From the NCBI RefSeq assembly GCF_003958645.1, contig NZ_RXLO01000003.1, positions 124,001 through 188,000 of the forward strand: a stretch of 64,000 nt of DNA, in the 5' to 3' direction. The notes beneath the pieces were generated by a model that had not been told where the DNA came from, did not search any database, and was given only the letters and a program-made list of their open reading frames with translations. This document shows positions 1 to 8,974 of the stretch, piece after piece (the first letter of the stretch is position 1; every line of letters starts with the position of its first letter). Both the position numbers and the translations under genes were made by a program. Origin of the DNA: Chitinophaga rhizosphaerae (GTDB taxonomy: Bacteria; Bacteroidota; Bacteroidia; Chitinophagales; Chitinophagaceae).

Positions 1-135
1 GCACAGGCACAGGCGGTTGCAGGTCCGGAAATCATCAACGTGACCCTCGTAATACCCATTATACTCATCGTTGCCTTTGGCGGCCTTTATTTTTATATGA
101 GAGGCAGAAGCAAACAACAATTACAAACTGCATAA
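1..135 (+). CDS. C-terminal end of a membrane transporter (partial)
   Basis: An open frame runs in from the left edge and ends at the TAA at 133-135, giving 44 residues. It contains one strongly hydrophobic segment of about 20 residues (IINVTLVIPIILIVAFGGLY) followed by a short basic tail, as at the end of a multi-pass permease. A sugar transporter of the major facilitator family would fit the downstream sugar oxidoreductase and isomerase genes, 21 bp further on, but that is inferred from context only. The start and most of the gene lie outside the window. Confidence 0.6.
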   Translation, partial: AQAQAVAGPEIINVTLVIPIILIVAFGGLYFYMRGRSKQQLQTA

Positions 136-156
136 AAGTATCTGAAACTATATAGT

Positions 157-1320
157 ATGAACAGGAAACTCAGAATGGGAATGATCGGAGGCGGGAAAGA
201 CGCCTTCATCGGGGCCATCCACCGCATCGCGGCGAATATGGACGGGCTCATCGAACTGAAAGCTGGTGCCTTGAGCATCAACCCCGAAGTGGCCGAAGAC
301 TCCGGGCGCTCGCTCTTCCTGGATAGCGACCGCATCTATACGGACTTCAAAACCATGCTCGACAAGGAAGCCGCCATGCCGGCTGAAAAGCGGCTGGACT
401 TCATCACCATCGTGACCCCCAACTTCGCACACTTCGAGCCCGCCATGATGGCCCTCGATAAAGGGTTCCACGTCGTGATCGAAAAGCCCATCACCTTCAC
501 CCTCGACGAAGCCAAACAACTCAAAGCCAAAGTGGAGCAGACCGGCCTCAGCCTCCTGCTCACCCACACTTATACCGGCTACCCCATGGTGAAACAGGCC
601 CGCCAGATGGTGGCCAACGGCACCCTCGGCAAAATCCGCAAAGTATGGGTGGAATATCCGCAGGGCTGGCTGTCCAAACTCAGCGAACGCGAAGGTAACG
701 CTCAGGCTGCCTGGCGTACGGACCCCAAACGCTCCGGTAAAGCCGGCGCCATGGGCGATATCGGCACCCACGCTTTCAACCTCGCCGAATACATCACGGG
801 AGACACCGTGGAAAAACTCTGTGCAGACAACCACATCATGGTGCCCGGCCGTCTCCTCGACGATGATGGCGCCGTGCTCATGCGCTTCACCAACGGCGCC
901 GCAGGCGTACTGATGGCCTCGCAGGTAGCCGCCGGGGAAGAAAACGCCCTCAAAATCCGCGTATACGGAGAGAAAGGCGGTATGGAATGGGCGCAGCACG
1001 AGCCGAACACGCTCATCGTGCGCTGGCTCGACAAACCCGCCGAGATCCTCCGCGCAGGTGCCGGCAACCCGCACCTCAGCTCCTTCGCCACCCACAACTG
1101 CCGCACGCCGGGCGGTCACCCCGAAGGGTACCTCGAAGCGTTCGGCAACCTGTACCGCAACTTCGCGCTGTCGCTCCAGGCCCGTATAGACGGTACGGAA
1201 GCATCGAAAGAAGTACTCGACTTCCCTTCCGTGAACGAAGGTGTACGGGGCATGGCTTTTATCGATAATGTGGTGAAAAGCTCCGCCAGTACCGAAAAAT
1301 GGACGACCTTCGAAATTTAG
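157..1320 (+). CDS. Gfo/Idh/MocA family NAD(P)-dependent sugar oxidoreductase
   Basis: A 387-residue cytoplasmic dehydrogenase of the glucose-fructose oxidoreductase/inositol dehydrogenase family. The N-terminus MGMIGGGKDAFIGAIHR is the Rossmann nucleotide-binding loop. The family motif EKPITFTLDEA near residue 110 holds the catalytic Lys, and GDIGTHAFNLAEYITG near residue 200 holds the conserved Asp/His. No signal peptide is seen. It lies 60 bp upstream of a sugar isomerase/epimerase gene and is followed by a DUF1080 gene. This set suggests oxidation of a sugar or glycoside, possibly to a 3-keto form, but the substrate cannot be read from sequence. Confidence 0.9.
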   Translation: MNRKLRMGMIGGGKDAFIGAIHRIAANMDGLIELKAGALSINPEVAEDSGRSLFLDSDRIYTDFKTMLDKEAAMPAEKRLDFITIVTPNFAHFEPAMMALDKGFHVVIEKPITFTLDEAKQLKAKVEQTGLSLLLTHTYTGYPMVKQARQMVANGTLGKIRKVWVEYPQGWLSKLSEREGNAQAAWRTDPKRSGKAGAMGDIGTHAFNLAEYITGDTVEKLCADNHIMVPGRLLDDDGAVLMRFTNGAAGVLMASQVAAGEENALKIRVYGEKGGMEWAQHEPNTLIVRWLDKPAEILRAGAGNPHLSSFATHNCRTPGGHPEGYLEAFGNLYRNFALSLQARIDGTEASKEVLDFPSVNEGVRGMAFIDNVVKSSASTEKWTTFEI

Positions 1321-1380
1321 GCCGACTTTTCGAAGAGATTGCGGAAATTGAATTTTATTAAATCTGATAAGGAAAAGCAT

Positions 1381-2439
1381 ATGAAGACGATCAAAGGGCC
1401 CGGCATTTTCCTGGCGCAGTTCCTGGACGACAAAGCGCCTTTCAATACCCTCGAAGGCATCACCCAATGGGCTGCCTCCCTGGGTTTCAAAGGTGTGCAG
1501 ATCCCCACATGGGACGCCCGGATGATAGACCTGAAGAAAGCCGCCGAGAGCCAGACTTATGCAGACGAGATCAAAGGCATCGTACAAAGCGCCGGGATGG
1601 AGATCACCGAGCTGTCGACCCACTTGCAGGGCCAGCTGGTGGCCGTTCACCCCGCCTATAACGAACTGTTCGACGGGTTCGCTCCCCCGGAACTGCGCGG
1701 TAGCGCCAACGTGAAAGCCCGTACGGAATGGGCCGTCCAGCAACTGAAATACGCCGCCAAAGCGAGCCGAAACCTGGGCCTGAACGCCCACGCCACTTTC
1801 AGCGGCGCGTTGCTCTGGCAAACGGTATACCCCTGGCCCCAGCGCCCTGCAGGGCTCGTGGAAACAGGGTTCAGGGAACTGGCCAACCGTTGGCTGCCGA
1901 TCCTCAATGAAATGGACGCGAATGGAGTAGACCTCTGCTATGAGGTCCACCCCGGCGAAGACCTGCACGACGGTATCAGCTACGAGCGGTTCCTCGCTGC
2001 CACCGGCAACCACAACCGCGCCTGCCTTTTGTATGATCCCAGCCACTTCGTGCTCCAGGCCATGGATTACCTCGAATACATCGATATCTACCACGAGAAA
2101 ATAAAGATGTTCCATGTGAAAGACGCGGAATTCAATCCCACCGGCCGCTCCGGCGTGTACGGCGGGTACCAGTCGTGGATCGACCGGCCGGGGCGTTTCC
2201 GCTCCCTGGGCGATGGACAGGTGGATTTCAAGGCAGTGTTCAGCAAGCTGACCCAGTACGATTTCTCCGGCTGGGCCGTGATGGAATGGGAATGCTGCAT
2301 GAAGCACCCGGAAGACGGGGCCCGCGAAGGCGCGCCGTTCATTAAAGAACATATTATCCGCGTTACCGAAAAGGCGTTCGACGATTTTGCCGGAACGGGT
2401 GCGGATGAAAACCTGAACAGACGTATATTAGGGCTGTAA
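1381..2439 (+). CDS. sugar phosphate isomerase/epimerase (TIM barrel, AP endonuclease family 2 fold)
   Basis: 352 residues from the ATG at 1381, which follows a purine-rich AAGGAAAAG. A TTG in frame at 1339 would add 14 residues without family character, so it was not used. The xylose-isomerase-like TIM barrel shows its metal-ligand regions: CYEVHPGEDLHD (Glu and His), LLYDPSHF (Asp and His), KMFHVKDAEF (His, Asp) and MEWEC near the C-terminus (Glu). It probably isomerises or epimerises the product of the upstream oxidoreductase. The two genes are co-directional with a 60-bp gap, so one transcript is likely. Confidence 0.88.
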   Translation: MKTIKGPGIFLAQFLDDKAPFNTLEGITQWAASLGFKGVQIPTWDARMIDLKKAAESQTYADEIKGIVQSAGMEITELSTHLQGQLVAVHPAYNELFDGFAPPELRGSANVKARTEWAVQQLKYAAKASRNLGLNAHATFSGALLWQTVYPWPQRPAGLVETGFRELANRWLPILNEMDANGVDLCYEVHPGEDLHDGISYERFLAATGNHNRACLLYDPSHFVLQAMDYLEYIDIYHEKIKMFHVKDAEFNPTGRSGVYGGYQSWIDRPGRFRSLGDGQVDFKAVFSKLTQYDFSGWAVMEWECCMKHPEDGAREGAPFIKEHIIRVTEKAFDDFAGTGADENLNRRILGL

Positions 2440-2486
2440 TGGCTTTACAATAACGATTTCCTAAAGACTTTAAAACTCAGTAAACG

Positions 2487-2891
2487 ATGAAGAAATTATT
2501 CTTGATGCCGGTGGTAATTGGTTCCGTAGTATTCATGGCAGCATGCGGCGGCGGCGGAGAAGAAAAGAAAGCCGAAGAGAAGGCATCTCAAGAAGCCACG
2601 GCTCCCGCGGCAGACAATTCCATGGTAGCCGACGTAACGGGCAAAGGAAAAGAATTGATGGCAGCGCAGGATTGCGCCACCTGCCACAAGGAAACCGAAA
2701 AAGTGATCGGGCCCGCTTTCAAGGAAATTGCAGCGAAATATCCCAACACCCCGGAAAACATCGCCACGCTGGCCGACAAGATCATCAGCGGCGGTTCCGG
2801 TAACTGGGGCGAAATTCCCATGGCTCCGCACGCCGGCATTTCCAAACCCGACGCGGAAGAAATGGTGAAGTACATCCTGACTGTTAAATAA
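2487..2891 (+). CDS. small c-type cytochrome lipoprotein
   Basis: 134 residues. The N-terminus is a lipoprotein signal with the acylated Cys in the FMAACGGGG box at about residue 20, followed by a low-complexity linker rich in Glu, Lys and Ala. The haem site is CATCH at residues 63-67, and the likely axial Met lies in GEIPMAPHAG. It is a monohaem class I cytochrome of about 85 residues anchored in the periplasm. It is very similar in layout to the cytochrome module inside the giant fusion at 4478-7885 (both have TCHK...IGP...IISGG/IIKGG...GE.AM/PMA.H.GIS). It probably accepts electrons from a periplasmic sugar dehydrogenase. Confidence 0.92.
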   Translation: MKKLFLMPVVIGSVVFMAACGGGGEEKKAEEKASQEATAPAADNSMVADVTGKGKELMAAQDCATCHKETEKVIGPAFKEIAAKYPNTPENIATLADKIISGGSGNWGEIPMAPHAGISKPDAEEMVKYILTVK

Positions 2892-2917
2892 GAAACAACC
2901 CTATAAACAGTTCAATA

Positions 2918-3640
2918 ATGACGAAACGTATATTATCCACCGTTATACTGATCGGCGCCTTGTCTGCCGGTACTACCGCTTTGGCGCAGGAAGCCACGCT
3001 TTCAAAAAAAGAACAGAAAGCCGGCTGGAAGCTGCTGTTCGACGGTAAAACCACCAACGGCTGGCGCGGATACAAAACCCAGGAAGCCCCCGCTGCCTGG
3101 AAAGTGGAAAACGGTGCCCTCTTCCTCGACACCGATGCCAAAAAAGCCGGTGCCAAAGGCGGCGATATCATGACCGCCGAGCCATACGAAAACTATGAGC
3201 TCGAACTGGAATGGAAAATCTCCGAAGGCGGCAACTCCGGCATCATCTTCAGCGTTCATGAAGACCCGAAATTCGGCGCCACCTACCAAACCGGCCCCGA
3301 AATGCAGGTGCTCGACGACGACAAGCATTCCGACGGTAAAATCCACAAACATAACTCCGGCGATCTCTACGACCTCATCGCTTCTCCCGCCCGCTACGCC
3401 AAACCCGTAGGGGAGTGGAACACCGCGAAGATCATCAAGAAAGACGGCAAGCTCACCCTCGTCTTCAACGGCCACAAAACCGCAGAAGTGACCATGGGCT
3501 CCGAAGCGTGGGACAAACTCGTTGCCGGATCGAAATTCAAAGCCTGGGACGGCTTCGGCAAATTCCAGAAAGGACACATCGCCCTGCAAGACCATGGCGA
3601 TAAAGTTTGGTACAGAAACATCAAGATCCGCCAACTGTAA
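2918..3640 (+). CDS. DUF1080 / 3-keto-disaccharide hydrolase family protein
   Basis: 240 residues with a signal peptide ending near TTALAQE (residue 24), so it is exported. The DUF1080 (3keto-disac_hyd) concanavalin-like fold spans most of the mature protein: GWKLLFDGKTTNGWRGY near the start, then NYELELEWKISEGGNSGI, FQVLDDDKHSDGK-like and GHIALQDHG near the end. The Pfam family name reflects hydrolysis of 3-keto-glycosides, which would fit the upstream oxidoreductase. The catalytic residues cannot be assigned here. It lies 26 bp after the cytochrome and 10 bp before a ThuA gene. It is one of three DUF1080 genes in the window, with 16147-17508 and 22337-22945. Confidence 0.9.
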   Translation: MTKRILSTVILIGALSAGTTALAQEATLSKKEQKAGWKLLFDGKTTNGWRGYKTQEAPAAWKVENGALFLDTDAKKAGAKGGDIMTAEPYENYELELEWKISEGGNSGIIFSVHEDPKFGATYQTGPEMQVLDDDKHSDGKIHKHNSGDLYDLIASPARYAKPVGEWNTAKIIKKDGKLTLVFNGHKTAEVTMGSEAWDKLVAGSKFKAWDGFGKFQKGHIALQDHGDKVWYRNIKIRQL

Positions 3641-3650
3641 GCCTTAACAT

Positions 3651-4385
3651 ATGATGCGCTACAAATATCTCCTCCTCCTCTGCGCCGTGGTTGCCATCTC
3701 CACCGGCCTGGTGGCTTTCAAAAAAGCAAAGCCCCGCCTGCTCGTTTTCTCGAAAACGGCAGGGTTCCGACACGATTGCATCCCCGTGGCCAAAGTGGCC
3801 ATGCTGAAGCTGGGAGCGGAAAACGGTTATGAAGTGGATACCACCGAAGACGCATCCCTGTTCACCGCTAAAAACCTCGCCCGGTATAAAGCCGTCGTGT
3901 TCCTTAACACCACCGGCGATGTCCTCAACGATGATCAGCAGTCCGCCCTGGAAGGCTACATCCGGAAAGGCGGCGGGTACGCAGGCGTGCATGCGGCCAC
4001 CGATACGGAGTACGACTGGCCCTGGTACAACCAGCTGGTTGGCGCGTACTTCCTCAGCCACCCGCACCAGCAAACGGCTACGCTTAACGTAGTGGACAGG
4101 AACCACCCGGCAACGGCCCATCTGGACCCGACCTGGGTGCGCAAAGACGAATGGTACAACTTCAAAAGCATCGTGCCCGGACTGAACGTCCTCATCAAAA
4201 TCGATGAAAGCTCCTACGAAGGCGGCAAGAACGACGGCAACCATCCCATGAGCTGGTACCGCGAGTTCGACGGCGGCCGCACCTTCTACACCGAGCTGGG
4301 CCATACCAAAGAGTCGTACAGCGAGCCCGCTTTCCTCAAACACATCCTCGGCGGAATCAACTACGCCGCAGGAAAGAAGAAGTAG
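3651..4385 (+). CDS. ThuA-like domain protein (trehalose utilisation family)
   Basis: 244 residues with an N-terminal hydrophobic segment (residues 5-22), so membrane-anchored or secreted. The rest is one ThuA domain, a class I glutamine-amidotransferase-like fold: LLVFSKTAGFRHDCI, VDTTEDASLF, VVFLNTTGDVLN, GGGYAGVHAATDTEYDWPWY, then GRTFYTELGHTKESY. The same order of motifs recurs in the first domain of the next gene, at high similarity, so the two look like paralogues. ThuA proteins are linked to disaccharide metabolism, but the biochemical role is not settled. It is the sixth gene of the sugar operon. Confidence 0.9.
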   Translation: MMRYKYLLLLCAVVAISTGLVAFKKAKPRLLVFSKTAGFRHDCIPVAKVAMLKLGAENGYEVDTTEDASLFTAKNLARYKAVVFLNTTGDVLNDDQQSALEGYIRKGGGYAGVHAATDTEYDWPWYNQLVGAYFLSHPHQQTATLNVVDRNHPATAHLDPTWVRKDEWYNFKSIVPGLNVLIKIDESSYEGGKNDGNHPMSWYREFDGGRTFYTELGHTKESYSEPAFLKHILGGINYAAGKKK

Positions 4386-4406
4386 GCAACCATGCATAAC
4401 TTACCG

Positions 4407-4432
4407 GTAGAGACGCTTCCATGCGTCTCTAC
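4407..4432. repeat. perfect inverted repeat between the two ThuA genes (possible REP-like element or attenuator)
   Basis: GTAGAGACGC (4407-4416) pairs exactly with GCGTCTCTAC (4423-4432) around a 6-nt loop TTCCAT. The downstream bases are TTGCTTTTAAA, so it could act as a weak terminator within the operon. The arm sequence resembles a dispersed palindrome I associate with Bacteroidota intergenic regions, but only one copy is in this window. Confidence 0.6.
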
Positions 4433-4477
4433 TTGCTTTTAAATACCACGTTTACTATCGATTAATTGAACGATACC

Positions 4478-7400
4478 ATGAAGCATATCACATACCTGCT
4501 CGTCTTTATCGTTGCGGCAACCATGCTCAGCTGCAGCAAAACCCGGCCCGGAAAAGCGAAAGTGCTCGTCTTCTCCAAAACCGCCGGATTCCGCCACGCC
4601 TCCATCCCCGCGGGAATCGAGGCGCTCCGGAAAATGGGCGCCGAAAATAATTTCGACGTCGACACCACCGAAGATGCCGGCAAATTTACGGAGAACAATC
4701 TCAAACAATACTCCGCCATCATCTTCCTCAACACCACCGGCGATGTCCTGAACACCGCACAGGAAGCCGATTTTGAACGATACGTACAATCCGGGGGCGG
4801 CTTCGTGGGCATCCACGCGGCAACCGACACCGAGTACGATTGGGCCTGGTACGGTAAACTGGTAGGCGCATACTTCTCCGACCACCCGGCCGGCACCCAC
4901 AAAGCCAAACTCATCGTTACCGACAAAAAACACCCGTCCACCGCCAACCTCCCCGACACCTGGGAGCATACAGACGAATGGTATAACTTTAAAAACGTGA
5001 ACAAGGAGACGAAAGTGCTCATGAAAGTCGACGAATCCTCCTACACCGGCGGCAAGATGGGCAACGACCATAACATCTCCTGGTACCATGAATACGACGG
5101 CGGCCGTGCATTCTACACCGAACTGGGCCATACGGAAGCAGCCTACAAAGAGGAGAACTTCCTGAAGCATGTGCTCGGCGGCATCCAGTACGCCATCGGC
5201 AAAAACCTGGAACTCGACTACGCGAAAGCCAAATCGCTCCGCGTTCCGGAAGAAGACCGCTTCACCCGCCAAACCCTCACCAGCGGCGAGTTCTTCGAAC
5301 CCACCGAAATGGCCATCCTCCCCAACCTCGATATCCTCGTTGCACAGCGCCGTGGCGAACTGATGCTCTATAGCAACGCTTCGCAGAAACTTTCACAGGT
5401 AGGCCTGCTGCACGTGTACCATAAAACGGAAGTCCCCAATGTGAACGCGGAAGAAGGGCTCATGGGCCTCGCCGCCGATCCGGACTACGCGGAAAATAAC
5501 TACATCTACCTCTTCTATTCCCCGACCGATACTTCCGTGAACCGCCTCAGCCGGTTCAAATTCGTGAACGGCCAGCTGGATATGCAATCCGAAAAAGTGA
5601 TCCTGCAGTTCTATTCCCAACGCGATATCTGCTGCCACACCGGCGGTTCCATCGCGTTTGGTCCAGACGGATTGCTGTACCTTTCCACCGGCGATAATAC
5701 TACACCGTTCGACGAAGCCGGCCAGCCTTACGTGAGCAAAGGCTTCGGGCCTGTAGACGACCGTCCCGGCCACCTGCAGTACGACGGCCGCCGCAGTTCT
5801 TCCAACACCAACGATCTCCGCGGTAAAGTGCTGCGCATCCGTTTGAAAGAAGACGGTTCTTACGAAATACCCGAGGGCAACCTTTTCCCGGTAGGTACCG
5901 CGAAAACGAAACCCGAGATTTATACGATGGGGACCCGCAACCCGTACCGCATTTCCATCGACCGCAAAACGAATTTCCTCTATTGGGGCGAAGTGGGGCC
6001 CGATGCGGCGAACGACGATTCCACCCGCGGCCCGCGCGGTTACGACGAAGTGAACCAGGCGAAGAAGGCCGGCTATTACGGGTATCCGCTGTTCATCGCC
6101 GACAATAAACCATATCGCGCATACGACTACGCAACGGGCGTTTCCGGGCCTTACAACGATCCAAAGAAGCCCATCAACAATTCCCGCAACAATACCGGTT
6201 TGACCGAGCTGCCACCCGCGCAGCCCGCGTTCATCTGGTACCCTTACGGCAAATCGGACGAGTTCCCGCTGGTGGGTACCGGTGGCCGTAACGCGGAAGC
6301 AGGACCTGTGTATTACAGCGAATTCTATCCGAAAGAAACCCGCCTGCCCGATTACTACAACGGCAAACTGTTCATCTACGATTGGATCAGGGGCTGGGTG
6401 ATGGCGGTTACGATGGATAAAGACGGTAATTATGTGAAAATGGAACGCTTCCTGCCGTCGCAGAAATTCAACGCGCCCATCGATATGGAAATGGGCCCCG
6501 ACGGGAAGCTGTACATCCTCGAATACGGGAATGGCTGGTTCTCCAAAAACGCCGACGCAGGGCTGGTCCGCATCGATTACAACGGCGGCAACCGCGCGCC
6601 GAAAGTGAAGATGGACGTGGAAAAACTGACCGGCGCCCTGCCGTTTACCGTGAAAGCTTCCGCCGAAGGGTCCGTTGATCCCGACGGGGACGCGATCACC
6701 TATACCTGGAATTTCGGGAACGGCAACAAAAAAGAAACGACGACGCCTTCGGCGGAATTCACTTATACCACCGCCGGAGAATACCCGGTTTCCGTGGAAG
6801 TGACCGACGACAAGGGCGCACATACCCTGAGCCAAACCATCCAGGTGTACGCGGGGAACGAAACGCCCGCCGTGAACATCCAGGTGAAAGGCAACAGCAT
6901 GTTCTATTTCCCCGGAAAGAAAGTGGAATATGCGGTGGAAGTGGCTGACAAGGAAGACGGGCAGACCGCTGCCGGTGGTTTCGACGTCGCCAGCCTGTAC
7001 GTGAAAGCGATTTATATGGAAGGGCGCGACAAGGCCGCGATGTCTCAGGGCCACCAGATCATCTCCGGTGCGATCGCAGGGAAAAACATCATGGAATCTT
7101 CCGATTGTAAAACCTGTCACAAACCGAACGAGAAATCCATCGGCCCGAGCTTCGTGGAAGTGGCGAACAAGTATAAGGCCGATCCGAAATCGCCCGACTA
7201 CCTGGCAGACAAGATCATCAAAGGCGGTGGCGGTGTTTGGGGAGAAACGGCAATGGCCGCGCACCCGGGCATTTCTCATGGCGAAGCCAAACAGATCGTG
7301 GAATACATCTTCTCCCTGGCGGGCGGCGCCAAACAGGACCCCTCGCTGCCGGCGAGCGGCAGCCTGAACGCGACGCTGGGCAATGAAGTGAAAGACAGGG

Positions 7401-7885
7401 GAATCCTTTACCTGATCGCCACCTATACCGACAAGGGCGGCCCCGGCATCCGGCCGATCACGGGAACCGCCAGTGTGGAACTGCGCAACCCGAAAATCCA
7501 GGCGGAAAGCTACAAGGAATCCGACGGTGCGAATTCCGTAGAGATCGAAGGGATGAAACTGCTGGTTCCGGGCGCCAATACCTGGGCGGCATATCCCAAC
7601 CTCGATCTGACCGGCGTATCCGGCATCGAGCTGACGTATTTCGTGCGGGAGATCCCTGCTCACGGCTATACCGTGTCCGTACACCTGGACAGCCAGGCGG
7701 GCGCGGCGCTGGGCAGCGTAACGATCGGCAAGGGCGCGAAAGCGGGCCAGCCGAACGTGGCGAACATTTCCTTCCCGGCAATTGCGGGAGGGAAGAAGCA
7801 GTCGCTGGTGCTGGTGATCAAGGCGGCCGATCCGGCCGAGCAAACGCCGGTGGCGATCGATTACTTCAGATTGCAGGCGAAATAA
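4478..7885 (+). CDS. giant lipoprotein fusion: ThuA, PQQ-type sugar dehydrogenase, PKD, cytochrome c, carbohydrate-binding-like region
   Basis: 1135 residues from the ATG at 4478 (a TTG at 4466 in frame is less likely). A lipoprotein signal ends at Cys19 (TMLSCSK). Then come: a ThuA domain, about 27-240; a glucose/sorbosone dehydrogenase-like beta-propeller, about 255-700 (EEGLMGLAADPDY, GGSIAFGPDGLLYLSTGD, GEVGPDAANDD, DMEMGPDGKLYILEYG); a PKD domain, about 708-795; a monohaem cytochrome with CKTCH at residues 877-881; and a C-terminal beta-rich region from about 1000 (PKIQAESY onward) like a family 6 carbohydrate-binding module. The protein could oxidise a sugar and pass electrons to its own haem outside the inner membrane. 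The same domain order is common in Bacteroidota, but the substrate is unknown. Confidence 0.9.
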   Translation: MKHITYLLVFIVAATMLSCSKTRPGKAKVLVFSKTAGFRHASIPAGIEALRKMGAENNFDVDTTEDAGKFTENNLKQYSAIIFLNTTGDVLNTAQEADFERYVQSGGGFVGIHAATDTEYDWAWYGKLVGAYFSDHPAGTHKAKLIVTDKKHPSTANLPDTWEHTDEWYNFKNVNKETKVLMKVDESSYTGGKMGNDHNISWYHEYDGGRAFYTELGHTEAAYKEENFLKHVLGGIQYAIGKNLELDYAKAKSLRVPEEDRFTRQTLTSGEFFEPTEMAILPNLDILVAQRRGELMLYSNASQKLSQVGLLHVYHKTEVPNVNAEEGLMGLAADPDYAENNYIYLFYSPTDTSVNRLSRFKFVNGQLDMQSEKVILQFYSQRDICCHTGGSIAFGPDGLLYLSTGDNTTPFDEAGQPYVSKGFGPVDDRPGHLQYDGRRSSSNTNDLRGKVLRIRLKEDGSYEIPEGNLFPVGTAKTKPEIYTMGTRNPYRISIDRKTNFLYWGEVGPDAANDDSTRGPRGYDEVNQAKKAGYYGYPLFIADNKPYRAYDYATGVSGPYNDPKKPINNSRNNTGLTELPPAQPAFIWYPYGKSDEFPLVGTGGRNAEAGPVYYSEFYPKETRLPDYYNGKLFIYDWIRGWVMAVTMDKDGNYVKMERFLPSQKFNAPIDMEMGPDGKLYILEYGNGWFSKNADAGLVRIDYNGGNRAPKVKMDVEKLTGALPFTVKASAEGSVDPDGDAITYTWNFGNGNKKETTTPSAEFTYTTAGEYPVSVEVTDDKGAHTLSQTIQVYAGNETPAVNIQVKGNSMFYFPGKKVEYAVEVADKEDGQTAAGGFDVASLYVKAIYMEGRDKAAMSQGHQIISGAIAGKNIMESSDCKTCHKPNEKSIGPSFVEVANKYKADPKSPDYLADKIIKGGGGVWGETAMAAHPGISHGEAKQIVEYIFSLAGGAKQDPSLPASGSLNATLGNEVKDRGILYLIATYTDKGGPGIRPITGTASVELRNPKIQAESYKESDGANSVEIEGMKLLVPGANTWAAYPNLDLTGVSGIELTYFVREIPAHGYTVSVHLDSQAGAALGSVTIGKGAKAGQPNVANISFPAIAGGKKQSLVLVIKAADPAEQTPVAIDYFRLQAK

Positions 7886-7902
7886 ATTGATTTTCAAATT
7901 AT

Positions 7903-7941
7903 AAGAAAGCCGTTCCGTTGCTGCGGGACGGCTTTCTTTAT
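7903..7941 (+). terminator. intrinsic terminator of the sugar operon
   Basis: AGAAAGCCGTTCC pairs with GGGACGGCTTTCT (one G-U) around a loop TTGCTGC-like turn, followed by a T-rich tail. It begins 17 bp after the stop of the giant fusion gene. Confidence 0.85.
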
Positions 7942-8132
7942 GAAACTAAGGTTGTCGTTCAAATACTCAATTACTACGGTTCGAGTACGGTATCTGTACT
8001 AAGCGGTTACTGTATCCCTACTGCATGAGAGTGTAAAGCCTTTTTTAGGACGTGATCACCGACCAAGGCCATCTTCAGGGCGAGACGGATTTTTTGCCGG
8101 GATAATTTGCCGGGGTAATCGGAACAAATGCG

Positions 8133-8165
8133 AAGGGGCCGCATCTGCGAGATGCGGCCCCTTTT
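8133..8165. terminator. strong hairpin terminator, mainly for the minus-strand TMEM220-like gene
   Basis: A perfect 14-bp stem (8133-8146 with 8150-8163) and a 3-nt loop. On the minus strand it lies just past the stop at 8191. The plus strand has TTTT after it, so it can stop transcription from both sides. The stretch 7942-8132 before it shows nothing recognisable. Confidence 0.85.
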
Positions 8166-8190
8166 CGCGGAACGACTTCAGGTGAGGGGA

Positions 8191-8601
8191 TTACCCGATT
8201 TTCATCATTTTTTTGCGCATTTTCTTGGCTTTTTTCTGGCTGGAGTGCACGAAATTGACAAGTAATGCGATGATGAGGATGAAGAGCCCGAAGAATTCGC
8301 GGGTGTCTTCGATCCAGGGGGTGGATGCTTTCATGGCGCCGGCGATGTTTTGGGCCTGGTGCTCGGTTGCCCAGCTGAGCACGCCGTCTTTCTCGAAAAA
8401 GAGGAAGGTGGCGTAGGCGAGGAAAACGAGGATGCCGAAAAGGTACCAGCCGCGATAATAGCGGCGGCTGGCGGCGAGGCCGCAGAGAATGGCTCCGAAC
8501 AGGTAAACGGGGATCCAGATGTAGGGGTCCGGATCGTTCCACTGAAGGGCGGCGAACAGCACAAACATTACACAGCAAAACACATTGAAAATCTTCATCA
8601 T
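8191..8601 (-). CDS. TMEM220-like small integral membrane protein
   Basis: 136 residues from the ATG at 8601 (MMKIFNVF); the frame stays open to 8661 but the extra 20 residues look non-native. Four hydrophobic segments can be seen: FNVFCCVMFVLFAALQW, YIWIPVYLFGAILCGLAA, WYLFGILVFLAYATFLFF and FFGLFILIIALLVNFV. The QWNDPDPYIWIPVY motif after the first segment is the mark of the transmembrane 220 family. The tail is strongly basic (KKAKKMRKKMMK). Function unknown. It is transcribed alone, away from the ebo cluster. Confidence 0.8.
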   Translation of the reverse strand: MMKIFNVFCCVMFVLFAALQWNDPDPYIWIPVYLFGAILCGLAASRRYYRGWYLFGILVFLAYATFLFFEKDGVLSWATEHQAQNIAGAMKASTPWIEDTREFFGLFILIIALLVNFVHSSQKKAKKMRKKMMKIG

Positions 8602-8974
8602 GCTAAATGGTATATCCGATAAACTTACGGAAAATCCGGCAGTTAAACTAAACTGGAACACTAGATAAACACGCGTAAAAAAAAGTCGGACGGAAGTTTG
8701 CGGTTGTTAAATTAATGTTATAATTTTAGAACGTAAGGACGGACCCATCGTACGGAACTTTGCATGAACAACGATCTACGCTGATTACGAGGAGGCCAAC
8801 AAACTTATTTGCCTTTATAAATTCCACCTCAGTATAGTTGAAAAAATTGCCGACACTGGCTCCCGATCAGCGATAACCCATGCAAAATCGTTTTTCCTGA
8901 AGGAAAAGTTAAAATTTTCACACATTCAGGTGAGCGCCGAACGATATTTAATCCTTATATTGCAAAAGAATTAG

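Noticed and set aside
148..2352. Long minus-strand open frame of 734 codons opposite the oxidoreductase and isomerase genes
   Set aside because: It is the antisense shadow of two well-recognised genes in GC-rich DNA. It has no family motif of its own.
5393..7897. 834-codon minus-strand frame opposite the giant fusion
   Set aside because: The plus-strand gene has clear domain motifs. The antisense frame has an unusual His/Arg/Phe-rich composition and no recognisable domain.
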